Source: JANXVY01 sp034408685 (GTDB taxonomy: Bacteria > Pseudomonadota > Alphaproteobacteria > Rhizobiales > Hyphomicrobiaceae). Taken from it: DNA of 36,265 nucleotides. How positions within the stretch are numbered: position 1 is the first letter of the stretch; each line of letters begins with the position of its first letter. The notes beneath the pieces are model-generated. The model did no database searches. It was given only the letters and a program-made list of their open reading frames with translations, and was not told the origin of the DNA. The translations under genes and the position numbers were made by a program. The DNA lies in the NCBI GenBank assembly GCA_034408685.1, contig JAWXCP010000089.1, positions 1-36,265 on the forward strand, in the 5' to 3' direction. Shown piece after piece: positions 17,001 through 25,415 of this stretch.

Positions 17001-17255
17001 CGGTTGCGGCCGATCCTGATGACGTCGCTGGCGTTTATTCTGGGCGTCGTGCCGCTGGTATTTGCCCATGGGGCGGGCGCTGAAATGCGCCAGTCACTCG
17101 GCACGGCGGTGTTTTCCGGCATGCTCGGCGTGACGCTGTTTGGCCTCGTATTCACACCCGTGTTCTATGTCTTGGCGCGGTGGATTGCAGGCCGCGGGTC
17201 ACAAGGCCGGTCCGGCGAGGTCGACGGGGCGCAGACGGCGAAAGCGGCAGAATAG
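14064..17255 (+). CDS. RND efflux pump, HAE1 family inner-membrane transporter
   Basis: A 1063-residue proton-driven pump of the AcrB/MexB class, expected to export hydrophobic drugs or other toxic compounds. Residues 1-30 form TM1 after the standard MRLAHYFIDRPIFASVLS start. The TM4 proton-relay pair is Asp410-Asp411 in VVDDAIVVVENVERYL, and the TM10 lysine lies in GLAAKNAILIVEFAKQ. Two large periplasmic loops and twelve membrane segments fit the family. AGGAGG four bases before ATG 14064 is a strong ribosome binding site. The C-terminal tail past the last helix is polar and variable. The substrate cannot be assigned. It is cotranscribed with the adaptor and ends near a stem-loop at 17289-17314. 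Confidence 0.96.
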   Translation: MRLAHYFIDRPIFASVLSLLIVIMGLIAQRSLPIAEYPEIAPPTVNITAVYPGATAQTIAETVATPIEQEVNGVDNMLYISSQSTGDGRLSVNVVFKPGTNIDQAQVLVQNRVAVAQPRLPEEVQRLGIVVRKASPDLMMVVHMISPDGTRDQQYVSNYATLYVKDVLTRVDGVGNVNIFGSRDYSMRVWLDPAKVAARGLTAGEVVAALRASNLQVAAGALNQPPASSPGAFTLNVKTLGRLSSPDEFENIVIRAEPGGQVIRVRDVARVELGAQDYTVNAYLNNQTATALVIFQRPGSNAISTADAIKAEMERLKKDFPPGLTYSIVYNPTDFIQASIDEVVKTLIEAILLVVVVVIVFLQTWRAAIIPILAIPVSLIGTFLVMAAVGVSFNTLSLFGLVLAIGIVVDDAIVVVENVERYLREGMSPKEAAHKTMDEVGGALIAISLVLIGVFLPTAFIAGLQGSFYKQFAITIAASTAISCLVSLTLSPALAALLLKPHQKHVEHTGVMGALGAPFRWFFAGFNRGFDWLSNSYAWLTGRLVRIVAIMLVLYGGLLYLTYGLLASTPTGLIPQLDRTYFIAAFSLPPGSTLERTDAVVRKAGEIILKRPGVSAAVTFAGFDGATFTNAPNTGVIFVRLEDFKDREKKGLTKDGILGDLRMQMGGLKEAFAFVLEPPSVPGIGTGGGLKGYVQDRAGRGLPALEGATWAVAGSAGQVPGIVQPFTLFNTRTPEIFADIDRVKAEQLGVPISRVFETLSVYMGSSFVNDFNILGRTYRVTAQADNPFRLTLRDVENLKTRSTSGEMVPLGSVATFNDTTGAYRVPRYNLYPAAEVQMGLARGYSSGQGIAAIENIAATKLPSGFGFEWTEIALQEKLAGNTATLAFGLAVVFVFLLLAALYESWLLPLAVILIVPMCILAAMIGVNLRGLDRNILVEVGLVVLVGLAAKNAILIVEFAKQAEDQGKSRFEAAVEAARTRLRPILMTSLAFILGVVPLVFAHGAGAEMRQSLGTAVFSGMLGVTLFGLVFTPVFYVLARWIAGRGSQGRSGEVDGAQTAKAAE

Positions 17256-17288
17256 TCGAGGCGGCTGGCGAAATTTAAAGCGCCGTTC

Positions 17289-17314
17289 GGGCCGCTCAAC
17301 GCAGCGAGCGGCCC
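17289..17314. terminator. stem-loop between convergent genes
   Basis: GGGCCGCTC and GAGCGGCCC form a perfect 9-bp stem with an 8-base loop. It lies after the pump gene and covers the stop codon (17296-17298) of the convergent membrane protein gene. There is no T-run on either side, so it may slow polymerase or protect 3' ends and need not be a classical intrinsic terminator. Confidence 0.6.
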
Positions 17315-18552
17315 GTGTATGCCATCCGTGGAGCCGTCCGGGCCGTCCACGCCGAGCCGAGAGGTTGAACAGGTCGAGCGATAGACGCTCCGGCAAGCCG
17401 CGCCGCCGTTGGCGTTTGCAACTTCGGCTCGCGCGTGTCGCGCAATTCCCGGGCTTTTCGCTCTCGGCGCAAAGCATGCGTTTGCGCGGCGTCGAGCGTT
17501 TTTGCTGGCCAGCGTTTGGCTATTGGCACGACACCTTCACCACCGGCACCCCTTGGCGTGATGACATCGGCTCGCTTCGGTTGAGCGGGGGCCGGTGGCG
17601 TTTGGTCGACCTGTTGGAACGCGACATCGAGACCGTTGACCACGGTCGAATTGGTATCGAGCAGCATGAACGTCATCTGGAACGCGGCGGGCGCAGAGGC
17701 CTCAACCACGATTTGGCTATTGCGGAACTCGGCAACTTTCATTTGCCAAAGACCAAGCCCAGCCGCTTGCCCTCGGGAGAAGCGCACGCCATCGGGGATT
17801 CGCCCGATAAGCAGGTGGCTCGGTCCGTTCGATCGGGTGTCGAGATCGATCGGCAATTCCGCGCGGAATGCCTCTGCCCGCGCACCGTTCGTCTTCGCAT
17901 TGCGGGGTAGGTCGAGCCGTATGATCGGGTTTCGCGCGGTCGTCTCGGCCAGCGTTGACGATGGAGTCGTTGACGGTGGAGTCGCCGACGGTGGCGTGCT
18001 TGCGTTCAAGAGCAATAACTGAGCGGCTCGGGCGCGCGGCGCGCCAGCGCTGCTGTCAACAGCCGTCTGGGCGGCCGGTGCGTTATCCGGGGCTTGGACT
18101 TGCCTGACGGTGTGTGCCGCGACAGCCCGGCTGGCTGCAATATGATCTTCGATTGGCCGAGGTGAGCTCGGCCGTGCTGCGCTGGGCCGTCCAGCCAAAT
18201 AGGCAATCGTATGGTCGCCAACAGCTTCTGGCGTTTTCCGCTCGATAGACGTGCTCGGCGATACACTCGCTGCGGCTTGGACGTAGCGCGGATCGGCAAA
18301 GCCAAATCGCGCGGTGAGGTTGGCGTCCGCGCCGGACGCGGTGACCGTTCGGCCCTGCCCGCCAACGCGGGCGGCACCAAATTGAGTCGTGCCTGGTTCG
18401 TTGTTTGCCGCCGGTCGCTTTTGAGCGACGGATGGCAATCCAAAGACAATCCATCCGGCGACCGTCACCGAAATGGCAACCGATACGATGACCGCGACGG
18501 CTGCGGATGCGATCGTGTTTTGCGTTCCAAATCGCGAGCGGGTTGCAATCAT
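17296..18552 (-). CDS. membrane-anchored low-complexity protein of unknown function
   Basis: A 418-residue protein with one N-terminal hydrophobic helix (about residues 14-38), preceded by basic residues, giving an N-in anchor with the rest in the periplasm. Residues about 45-225 are Ala/Pro/Ser/Thr-rich and probably disordered. A compact region follows (about 230-320, with HLLIGRIPDGVRFSRGQAAG and LGLWQMKVAEF) whose pattern resembles beta-sandwich repeats of large secreted adhesins; this is inference. The C-terminus is again basic and disordered. I do not recognise a named family. It stands alone between the efflux operon and prfC. Confidence 0.72.
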   Translation of the reverse strand: MIATRSRFGTQNTIASAAVAVIVSVAISVTVAGWIVFGLPSVAQKRPAANNEPGTTQFGAARVGGQGRTVTASGADANLTARFGFADPRYVQAAASVSPSTSIERKTPEAVGDHTIAYLAGRPSAARPSSPRPIEDHIAASRAVAAHTVRQVQAPDNAPAAQTAVDSSAGAPRARAAQLLLLNASTPPSATPPSTTPSSTLAETTARNPIIRLDLPRNAKTNGARAEAFRAELPIDLDTRSNGPSHLLIGRIPDGVRFSRGQAAGLGLWQMKVAEFRNSQIVVEASAPAAFQMTFMLLDTNSTVVNGLDVAFQQVDQTPPAPAQPKRADVITPRGAGGEGVVPIAKRWPAKTLDAAQTHALRRERKARELRDTREPKLQTPTAARLAGASIARPVQPLGSAWTARTAPRMAYTGRSLR

Positions 18553-18693
18553 GGTGGCCCTGCATTCTCCAAACTTGAACGTTGTTTAGAGAACTAGGCT
18601 AATGCGCGATGCGGCGTCGCGCAGTATTTTTCCGACAACTTGTGTGAAAATTGATACACTATGCTTAATTCTATAGTCTTGCTTCCATCGGTG

Positions 18694-20337
18694 TTAACCT
18701 CGTTCGCGGGTCGCGCTGAAGCGGATGTCGGGGTTGTTTTCCATGGTGTGGTTCAGTTTCCACGTGCTCTCGGCCAGATAAACCAAGGCTCCGTCGCGGT
18801 CTTTTGCCATCCACGATCTCGTGCGCTCGAGGAACGCCTGAAGCGTCGCGTCTTTGTCCGCAGAGATCCAACGTGCTGCCTCGCACGGCGCCGCCTCATA
18901 CGTCACTTTGAGCCCGTATTCCGCCTTGAGCCGCGAAGCCAGCACATCGAGCTGGAGCGCGCCGACGACGCCAAGGATCGGCCGCGAGCCGATCATCGGG
19001 TGGAACACCTGAGCCACGCCTTCCTCGGCGAGGTCGTCGAGCGCCTTTTGCAGCGCCTTCATCTTCATGGCGTCTTCGACGACGACCCGGCGCAAGAGTT
19101 CAGGCGCAAAGTTCGGAATGCCCTCGAACTTTAGTTTTTCCTTCTCGGTCAGCGTATCGCCAACCCGCAGCGTGCCGTGGTTGGGCACACCAATGATGTC
19201 GCCGGCATAGGCCTCATCGACCGTCTCGCGCGATTGGGCAAAGAATAGGATCGGCGCGGTGATGGCAAACTGCCGGTCTTCGCGCACGTGGTACATCTTC
19301 ATGCCACGACGGAACTTGCCCGAGCACAGTCGGACGAATGCAACGCGGTCCCGGTGGTTGGGGTCCATGTTGGCTTGGACCTTGAACACGAAGCCGGTGA
19401 CTTCCTTTTCTTCGGCCGTGACGATGCGGCTCGTGGTCTTGCGCGGCATCGGCCCCGGCACCCACTGGCTCAGGCCGTTCAACAGATCGTCGACGCCGAA
19501 GTTGCGTAGCGCCGAGCCGAAGAACACAGGCGACAGGTGGCCCTCGTGAAAGCTCTGCAAGTCGAATGGCGGGAGCACGCCCTGCGCCAACTGAAAACTC
19601 TCGAGTGCGGGTGCCGCGATCCGCGCGTCGATATCGCCAGCTTCAGGCGGCAGTTCGGTCAACGCGGCGATGCCGCCGCCGTTGCCGCCATCCACCTCGA
19701 CCACGCGGCCGAACGGCGAGCGCGGGTCCCGTTCGGGCAACAGGATGCGATTGCGGACGCCGTCGAGCAGGCCGCGGAAGTCGGTGCCGAGCCCGATCGG
19801 CCACGTCATCGGCGTCATATCGAGCGCTAGGCCGGAGCTGATCTCGTCGATGATCGACAGAGGGTCTTGCGCCTCGCGGTCGACCTTGTTGATGAACGTC
19901 ACGATCGGGATGTCGCGCATCCGGCAAACTTCGAACAATTTGCGCGTCTGGCTTTCGATGCCCTTGGCCGCATCAATCACCATGACGGCGGCATCAACCG
20001 CCGATAGCGTCCGGTAGGTGTCCTCGGAGAAGTCCGAGTGGCCCGGCGTGTCGAGCAAGTTGAAGACGACGTCGGCATACTCGAACGTCATGACCGACGA
20101 CGTGACCGAGATGCCGCGTGCCCGCTCGATCTCCATCCAGTCGGACCGCGTGCGCCGCTGTTCGCCGCGTGCGCGCACGTTGCCAGCAAGGCCGATAGCG
20201 CCGCCGAATAGCAGCAGCTTTTCGGTCAACGTGGTCTTGCCAGCGTCAGGGTGAGAGATGATCGCAAACGTCCGCCGCCGCCGGATTTCGCGGGCGTCGG
20301 GCGAGAGCGTGTCGAGGGTTTCAAGCGCGCGTTGCAT
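18694..20337 (-). CDS. prfC: peptide chain release factor 3
   Basis: A 547-residue translational GTPase that recycles RF1/RF2 from the ribosome after termination. The GTP-binding motifs are all present: SHPDAGKTTLTEK (P-loop, about 28-40), ERARGISVTSSVM (switch I), DTPGHSDF (G3) and NKVDRE (G4). RF3-specific features are the Asp in HPDAGKTT and the segment ERARGISVTSSVMTFEY, in contrast to ERGIT of EF-G. Domains II and III follow, and the end (about 400-547) has the RF3 C-terminal domain. The length is normal (about 530). No good ribosome binding site precedes the ATG at 20337. The 141-base gap to the membrane protein gene downstream holds nothing recognisable. Confidence 0.96.
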   Translation of the reverse strand: MQRALETLDTLSPDAREIRRRRTFAIISHPDAGKTTLTEKLLLFGGAIGLAGNVRARGEQRRTRSDWMEIERARGISVTSSVMTFEYADVVFNLLDTPGHSDFSEDTYRTLSAVDAAVMVIDAAKGIESQTRKLFEVCRMRDIPIVTFINKVDREAQDPLSIIDEISSGLALDMTPMTWPIGLGTDFRGLLDGVRNRILLPERDPRSPFGRVVEVDGGNGGGIAALTELPPEAGDIDARIAAPALESFQLAQGVLPPFDLQSFHEGHLSPVFFGSALRNFGVDDLLNGLSQWVPGPMPRKTTSRIVTAEEKEVTGFVFKVQANMDPNHRDRVAFVRLCSGKFRRGMKMYHVREDRQFAITAPILFFAQSRETVDEAYAGDIIGVPNHGTLRVGDTLTEKEKLKFEGIPNFAPELLRRVVVEDAMKMKALQKALDDLAEEGVAQVFHPMIGSRPILGVVGALQLDVLASRLKAEYGLKVTYEAAPCEAARWISADKDATLQAFLERTRSWMAKDRDGALVYLAESTWKLNHTMENNPDIRFSATRERG

Positions 20338-20398
20338 CCCCGGGAGGTAGCAGCGGGCAGAGGCCAGGGCAAGGAAACGGATTGCGCCGTCAATCGAG

Positions 20399-20448
20399 GA
20401 TGGTCGTGGGAAAGCCCGGATGGTCGTGGGAAAGCCCGGATGGTCGTA
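20399..20448. repeat. 20-bp tandem repeat, 2.5 units
   Basis: The unit GGATGGTCGTGGGAAAGCCC occurs at 20399-20418 and 20419-20438 and is followed by a half unit (20439-20448). It lies in the divergent gap between prfC and the secreted protein gene, so copy number changes could alter promoter spacing. No open frame uses it. Confidence 0.85.
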
Positions 20449-20519
20449 ATACGCCGATCATAATCCTGACGTGAATTCGGCCAAGCGTTGGGCTCGTAAC
20501 AGCGCACAGAGGATACGGG

Positions 20520-21482
20520 ATGCGAACCCGAAACTGCCGACTTCTTCTGTGTGGGCTCCTCTCGATCCACGTCACCCTAAGTGCCAGGGCCGCCCACGCC
20601 GAGGTGCAGCAGGCTCCGGGCAGCCGGGTCGCGATCGACCTGCCGACCGGGTTCACGCCGGCCCGGGCCTATTCGGGCTTTGAGAATGCCGCGCTGTCGT
20701 CCTCGTTCGTCATCATGGGAATGCCGGGCGAGGCGTTCGACCAGGTCAAGGCTGGGCTGACGCCGGAAGCGTTGGCTGGCAAGGGCATTACCAAGGTTCA
20801 GCTCAAGAGCCTAGCGCGGCCCGATCCGCACGTCTATTTGAGCGGCGAACAACCAAGTCCGATGGGCAGAATTGCGAAGTTCATGCTGGTCATACGGGAT
20901 GGTAATGCGTCGGCGCTTATAAGCGGCAATATTCCAACTGAGGCGATCGACAGCGGCAAGCTGACGGTCGCGGCTGTCGAGGCCGCGCTGAAGAGTGCGC
21001 GGATCGCCAGCACGGCGATGCCGGAAAAGCCGCTGTTCACGCTCACAGACATCGGGTCGTTCAAGTCGGCAGGGTCCGTCGCCGGAACGGCCAAGGCTTA
21101 TACGCTCGACGGCTCGTTGGCTCCGCCGCCAGGGGCAAAGTCGACGGGACGCGAGCTATTCCTCGTCGCACCCTCGCTCGACGCGCGCCCAGTTGGCGAT
21201 CTCGAAGCGTTTACGAAGGCCGCGTTGCTATCACTCGCCGGTGCGAAGGATCTGAAGGTCGCAACGTTCGAGCCGGTTGCAATCGGTGGGCTCAAGGGAC
21301 TGGCGTCGACGGCATCCGGCCGGGATACGAACGAAGATCGCCCGCTGCATGTCTACCATGTCGTGCTGGTGAACCCAGCCGGCGGCTACTACCGGCTGGT
21401 CGGAATGACCTACGATGCCGATCCGAAGCCGCGGCTCGCCGAGTTCGAACGCATGGCCAACTCGTTCAAGCCGATAGATTGA
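20520..21482 (+). CDS. secreted protein of unknown function (320 aa)
   Basis: A 320-residue protein with a signal peptide (residues 1-27, cleavage near AHA-E). The mature part seems to hold two similar alpha/beta halves: VAIDLPTGFTPARAYSGFENAAL...ALKSARIAS and a second half ending in AEFERMANSFKPID. Each ends in a helix after a strand run, a layout seen in PsbP/Mog1-like folds, but that comparison is only by pattern. It has no Cys in the mature part and no lipobox. The ATG at 20520 has AGAGGA about 6 bases upstream. It converges on ppc with a 52-base gap and has no evident link to the serine cycle. Confidence 0.75.
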   Translation: MRTRNCRLLLCGLLSIHVTLSARAAHAEVQQAPGSRVAIDLPTGFTPARAYSGFENAALSSSFVIMGMPGEAFDQVKAGLTPEALAGKGITKVQLKSLARPDPHVYLSGEQPSPMGRIAKFMLVIRDGNASALISGNIPTEAIDSGKLTVAAVEAALKSARIASTAMPEKPLFTLTDIGSFKSAGSVAGTAKAYTLDGSLAPPPGAKSTGRELFLVAPSLDARPVGDLEAFTKAALLSLAGAKDLKVATFEPVAIGGLKGLASTASGRDTNEDRPLHVYHVVLVNPAGGYYRLVGMTYDADPKPRLAEFERMANSFKPID

Positions 21483-21534
21483 CGGCCGACCCGCGCGGAA
21501 GGATGGGCGGTCGCGAGGCGTGTCATTCTCCGTG

Positions 21535-24432
21535 TTACCCGAACGCACCGAAATGGTGCGAGATGCCGGTGCCGATCTCGCGGATGAACTGCCACGAGGT
21601 CTCCATCGGCTCGAGGATCTCGGTTTCCAGACGGCCGTAATCGTCGATGCCGCGCGGGCGGTAGCTGGCTTTTTCCTCAAAGCCGGAACCGTCCGTCGCG
21701 CCCTTGTGGGTGTGCGGGAATGCCTGGCGGATGAACGCCACGACCTCGGGCACGTCCAGCGCCAGTGCACGGCCAAGCAACTGCTTGTAGTCGGTGTCGT
21801 TTTGCGGCGAGAAGCGCGGCAATTGCGCAGCCAGGATCATAACCCGCATGATCAGCGCAAGGCGGATGGCTTGCAGCACGTCGAGTTCCAGACGGGATTC
21901 GTCGAGTTCGTTGACGTTGCCGTGGCCCGACTCGATCATGATCTGGTGGAGATCGATGCTGTCGAGCCGCAGGTGATGAACGAAGCGGTTGATCGAGCCG
22001 GCGCGCTCATCATCGAGCAGGTAGGTCGCGAGCAGGCGGAAGGCGGGTTCGAGCGTGTCTTCGCGGCCCCACGACGCGCGCGACGCCCAAAAGCCGGGGT
22101 CGAACACGCTGGCATTGGCACCCATGGCGTTGAGCGATGACAGCCGTTTGGCGGTCGCGATCATTTCCAACAGCACCGAAAGCCGCGCTGACTTGCCCGC
22201 CAGACTTACAAAGCGTTCCTTGTCGGCGCCAACGGCGACACCGAGGCCGGCCACGACGTTGGCGGTGTAGCCGAACTGCTGGAGGATCGCGTTGTTGGGG
22301 ATGGCCCGCATGCGGGCTGGGTCGCCACGGTCGTGCACGGATAGCGTTTCGCTCTGGCGCTTTACCGGGCGCGAGCCGGTCCGGTAGAGGAGGTTTGCGC
22401 CGTACGCGCCGAGCACAGCGCGGTAGCCCTCATGGGCGAACAGCGCTTGCTGGTAGGCTTTCAGGCGAAGGAAGAAATCGAGACCAAAATTCGTGTCGTG
22501 GTAGAACGGATCATCCGCCACCGGGACACGGTGGGCATCCAGCACGATCGTCGCCATGGCGCGCGCGGTCAGCGGGCGGTTGCCAAAGAACATGAATCCG
22601 TCACCGCCCTGGAAGCTGGTCTCGTGCTTCAGTGGCGTGCCGTTGCGTTGAAATCGCAGGCGGGCTTCGTCGGAGAAGACATACCGCAGGCGGGCCGACA
22701 GGTCGCCGGGGTGCGCCCCGCGGCCGATGCTTTCGCCGTGCGTTGAAAACAGGACGACTTCGGTCGAGGCGAGCCCGGCCTTGGCCACCGTTTCAGCGAG
22801 CTGGAAATGGAACCGCTCGATCGCCAGCGTCGCCGAAATCTGCCCGATGAATCGGCCAGCGTCAGAGAACCCGGTTTGGACCGCAATGCGGCCGCGTCCA
22901 GCGACATATTTGCGATAGGCATCCTGTTCGAGCAAGCGTTCGACGAGGCGGGCACCGGTTTCGAGGCCGGATGGTGTCTCAAACAGCGGTGAGATGTCGA
23001 CGATATCTTCAACACCGAACAGGTGGGCGAAGAACACCGCGATCATCACCGTCGCCGCGCTTTCACACTCGGCGATGAGGAAGCGGATCGGCGTCTCGCG
23101 GTCGACGTGCTTCTGGATTTGGGCAATCAGGGCGAATTGGCGGATCGCCGTTGCGGTTTCGAGATCGAGTGACGCAAAGTTGACGGTTTCGCGCGGCGTC
23201 GTGCCGATCATCTCGACGATACGCGACAGCGCCTGACGCTCGGACAAGTCCTTCGTCCACGGCTGGTGCACATAGGCGCGGAAGGCGTTGTTGAGTTGCT
23301 GGGCGTTGACGCGCAGGTGAATATGGCCGGTGCCAAGACCGGTGGCCTCGACGAGCCCGCGGAACGTGGCAAGCCCACGCTGCAGTTGCGGGCCTTCGAC
23401 ATGGGGTTTCAGTTCGTCGAGCAGCGCGACGAGCGGTTCGGTCGACGTGAGATTGTAGCCGTCTTGCTTCGTCAGCACGTTGGCGATGCGTGGGAGTGAA
23501 CTCCCGTCGGGACCCATGTTGGCAAGCGCGCGGACTTGCTCGTCCACGGCGGCAATGGCGAGATCGAGTTTGCCGGTGATCTGACGGCCAACGCGGGAGA
23601 TTTCGGGTCCTTCACCGAGGCGGTGGCGGAGTGTCAAGAACCGTTCGCGAAGGTCGGTCAGCGCGGCCCGCTTTTCCTGGATGCGGACGAGATACGACCG
23701 ATGCCAGGGAATATCCGTGCGGCCATCGAGGTCGTAGCCAACCCAAGAAGCCATCGTGAAAAGACGCGGCGCGAGCTCATAAGCGCGTTCGCCGTAGCGG
23801 GCATGCGTCGCGGAATAGAAGGCACCGAGCAGGTCGGCATAGGCGCTGCGCAGGTTGTGGATCGCCTCCTGGGCGCGGGCATGCTCGTAGCTGAGGTCGA
23901 TATCGCCGTCGGGTTTGTGGGCATGACCAATGCCAGAGGCTGGCCCGTCGATGCCATCGGACGCCAGCTCGACCATGTGACGGGACAGCGCTTCCGAAAT
24001 ACCAAACGTCGGATGGGCGGTCAGTACCACGCCGGACCGGGCTGCTTTCCAGCGCGCGGCGAACAGGTCATAGCCAGCACCAGCAGCGCCTCCGGACGCG
24101 GCGTCATCGGCGGCCATCAGACCGTCGATGCTGTCCATGAACGATTTCAGCGTGGTGTTGTGGTCGACGAGCCCGATGCGCGATTTGAGGCGGCGGGCGC
24201 GCCCGGTGCAAGCGCGGTCCATCAGGCGGCCAGCGATGGCACGCAGGTCGATCAGGCTGATATCGCCAGCCTCAAGCCGCCGGGAAATGTCAAACGCGAC
24301 GTTGATGATCGGGTTGAGGCCGGGCCGGTCGGGGATTTCGGCGCGCAACACGCGCAACCGTTCCCGCAACTCGAATTCATCGATCGGGCGCTGGCCCTGG
24401 GGCGCACTCACGACAGGGGTCAGCTGATTCAT
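21535..24432 (-). CDS. ppc: phosphoenolpyruvate carboxylase, serine-cycle type (divergent)
   Basis: A 965-residue PEP carboxylase-like enzyme that should add bicarbonate to PEP to give oxaloacetate, the CO2-fixing step of the serine cycle. Family features: the catalytic His in VVLTAHPTFG (H140), PLFETPSGLETG (about 482-493), FLIAECESAATV, and NAMGANASVFDPGFW. Several canonical motifs are altered: VGYDLDGRTDI (231-241) stands where GGNRDGNP is usual, GFSDAGRFIGQ (521-531) where YSDSxKDAG is usual, and THGESIGRG (564-572) where FHGRGGSIGRG is usual, with Glu replacing an Arg. The C-terminus ends HHFGAFG, without the usual final NTG. It is the last gene of the block, 69 bases after mtkB. The context supports PEP carboxylation, while the motif changes leave regulation and kinetics open. 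Confidence 0.88.
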   Translation of the reverse strand: MNQLTPVVSAPQGQRPIDEFELRERLRVLRAEIPDRPGLNPIINVAFDISRRLEAGDISLIDLRAIAGRLMDRACTGRARRLKSRIGLVDHNTTLKSFMDSIDGLMAADDAASGGAAGAGYDLFAARWKAARSGVVLTAHPTFGISEALSRHMVELASDGIDGPASGIGHAHKPDGDIDLSYEHARAQEAIHNLRSAYADLLGAFYSATHARYGERAYELAPRLFTMASWVGYDLDGRTDIPWHRSYLVRIQEKRAALTDLRERFLTLRHRLGEGPEISRVGRQITGKLDLAIAAVDEQVRALANMGPDGSSLPRIANVLTKQDGYNLTSTEPLVALLDELKPHVEGPQLQRGLATFRGLVEATGLGTGHIHLRVNAQQLNNAFRAYVHQPWTKDLSERQALSRIVEMIGTTPRETVNFASLDLETATAIRQFALIAQIQKHVDRETPIRFLIAECESAATVMIAVFFAHLFGVEDIVDISPLFETPSGLETGARLVERLLEQDAYRKYVAGRGRIAVQTGFSDAGRFIGQISATLAIERFHFQLAETVAKAGLASTEVVLFSTHGESIGRGAHPGDLSARLRYVFSDEARLRFQRNGTPLKHETSFQGGDGFMFFGNRPLTARAMATIVLDAHRVPVADDPFYHDTNFGLDFFLRLKAYQQALFAHEGYRAVLGAYGANLLYRTGSRPVKRQSETLSVHDRGDPARMRAIPNNAILQQFGYTANVVAGLGVAVGADKERFVSLAGKSARLSVLLEMIATAKRLSSLNAMGANASVFDPGFWASRASWGREDTLEPAFRLLATYLLDDERAGSINRFVHHLRLDSIDLHQIMIESGHGNVNELDESRLELDVLQAIRLALIMRVMILAAQLPRFSPQNDTDYKQLLGRALALDVPEVVAFIRQAFPHTHKGATDGSGFEEKASYRPRGIDDYGRLETEILEPMETSWQFIREIGTGISHHFGAFG

Positions 24433-24501
24433 GAGCTAGCAATCTCCAGATGCGGATCGTCGGTTCGGTGATGGCGTCGGAGGCGGGTGACAGAACCCGC
24501 G

Positions 24502-25401
24502 TCAGGCGACTTTTTTCAGGTTCTTGATCATGCCAACCATGGTCGATCCCATCTCGGATGGCGTCGGCACGATGGTGACGCCGCAGGTTTTCAAGATGTC
24601 GACTTTTTCCGCTGCCGACTCGCCGAAGGCCGAGACGATGGCACCAGCATGGCCCATCTTGCGCCCTTTGGGGGCCGAGAGCCCGGCGATGTAGGCCGCA
24701 AGCGGCTTCTTCATGTGGTCGCGGAAAAAGATGCCAGCTTCGGCTTCTTGCGGCCCGCCGATCTCGCCGATGATAAGCACGGCGTCGGTGTCGGGATCGG
24801 CCTCGAAGTGCATCAAGATGTCTTTGAACGACGAGCCGTTTATCGGATCCCCGCCAATACCGACCGACGTCGAGACGCCCAGGCCAAGCGCCTTCAGCTG
24901 GCTTGCCGCTTCGTAGCCAAGCGTGCCGGAGCGGCCGACGATGCCGATCCGTCCGCGGCTGTAGATGTTGCCTGGCATGATGCCCATCATCGCGCGGCCG
25001 GGCGAAATCGTGCCTGCGCAATTGGGGCCGGTCAGGATCATCCGGTTCTCGGCCTTGTAGCGGCGCATGTAGCGCTTGAGGCGGATCATATCCTGGGTCG
25101 GGATGCCGTCGGTGATGCAGGTGCAATAGCGGATACCGGCATCGGCGGCTTCCATGATGCTGTCGGCCGCAAATGGTGGCGGCACGAAGACGACGGATGC
25201 CGTGGCACCGGTCTCGGCAACGGCACCTTTCATGGTGTTGAAGACCGGCCGGCCAAGATGCGTGATGCCGCCCTTGCCGGGCGTCACGCCGCCGACAACG
25301 TTGGTGCCGTAGTCGATCATCTCCTGGGCGTGGAAGGTGCCGATGCGCCCGGTGAAGCCCTGGACCAGAACGGGTGTGGTCTCGTCGATCAGAATGGCCA
25401 T
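24502..25401 (-). CDS. mtkB: malate thiokinase (malate-CoA ligase) alpha subunit
   Basis: A 299-residue alpha subunit of the succinyl-CoA-synthetase family. Together with the beta subunit it makes malyl-CoA from malate, CoA and ATP. The CoA-binding Rossmann region begins VLVQGFTGRIGTFHAQEM, the second domain has GRIGIVGRSGTLGYEA (150-165), and the phosphohistidine is H251 in GRKMGHAGAIVSAFGESAAEK. SucD of the TCA cycle is very similar, and assignment to malate rests on the neighbours mcl, sga and ppc. AGAGGA lies about 5 bases before the ATG at 25401. It starts 14 bases after mtkA ends, so the two are translationally linked. Confidence 0.93.
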   Translation of the reverse strand: MAILIDETTPVLVQGFTGRIGTFHAQEMIDYGTNVVGGVTPGKGGITHLGRPVFNTMKGAVAETGATASVVFVPPPFAADSIMEAADAGIRYCTCITDGIPTQDMIRLKRYMRRYKAENRMILTGPNCAGTISPGRAMMGIMPGNIYSRGRIGIVGRSGTLGYEAASQLKALGLGVSTSVGIGGDPINGSSFKDILMHFEADPDTDAVLIIGEIGGPQEAEAGIFFRDHMKKPLAAYIAGLSAPKGRKMGHAGAIVSAFGESAAEKVDILKTCGVTIVPTPSEMGSTMVGMIKNLKKVA

Positions 25402-25415
25402 GGTGTTCCTCTGGC

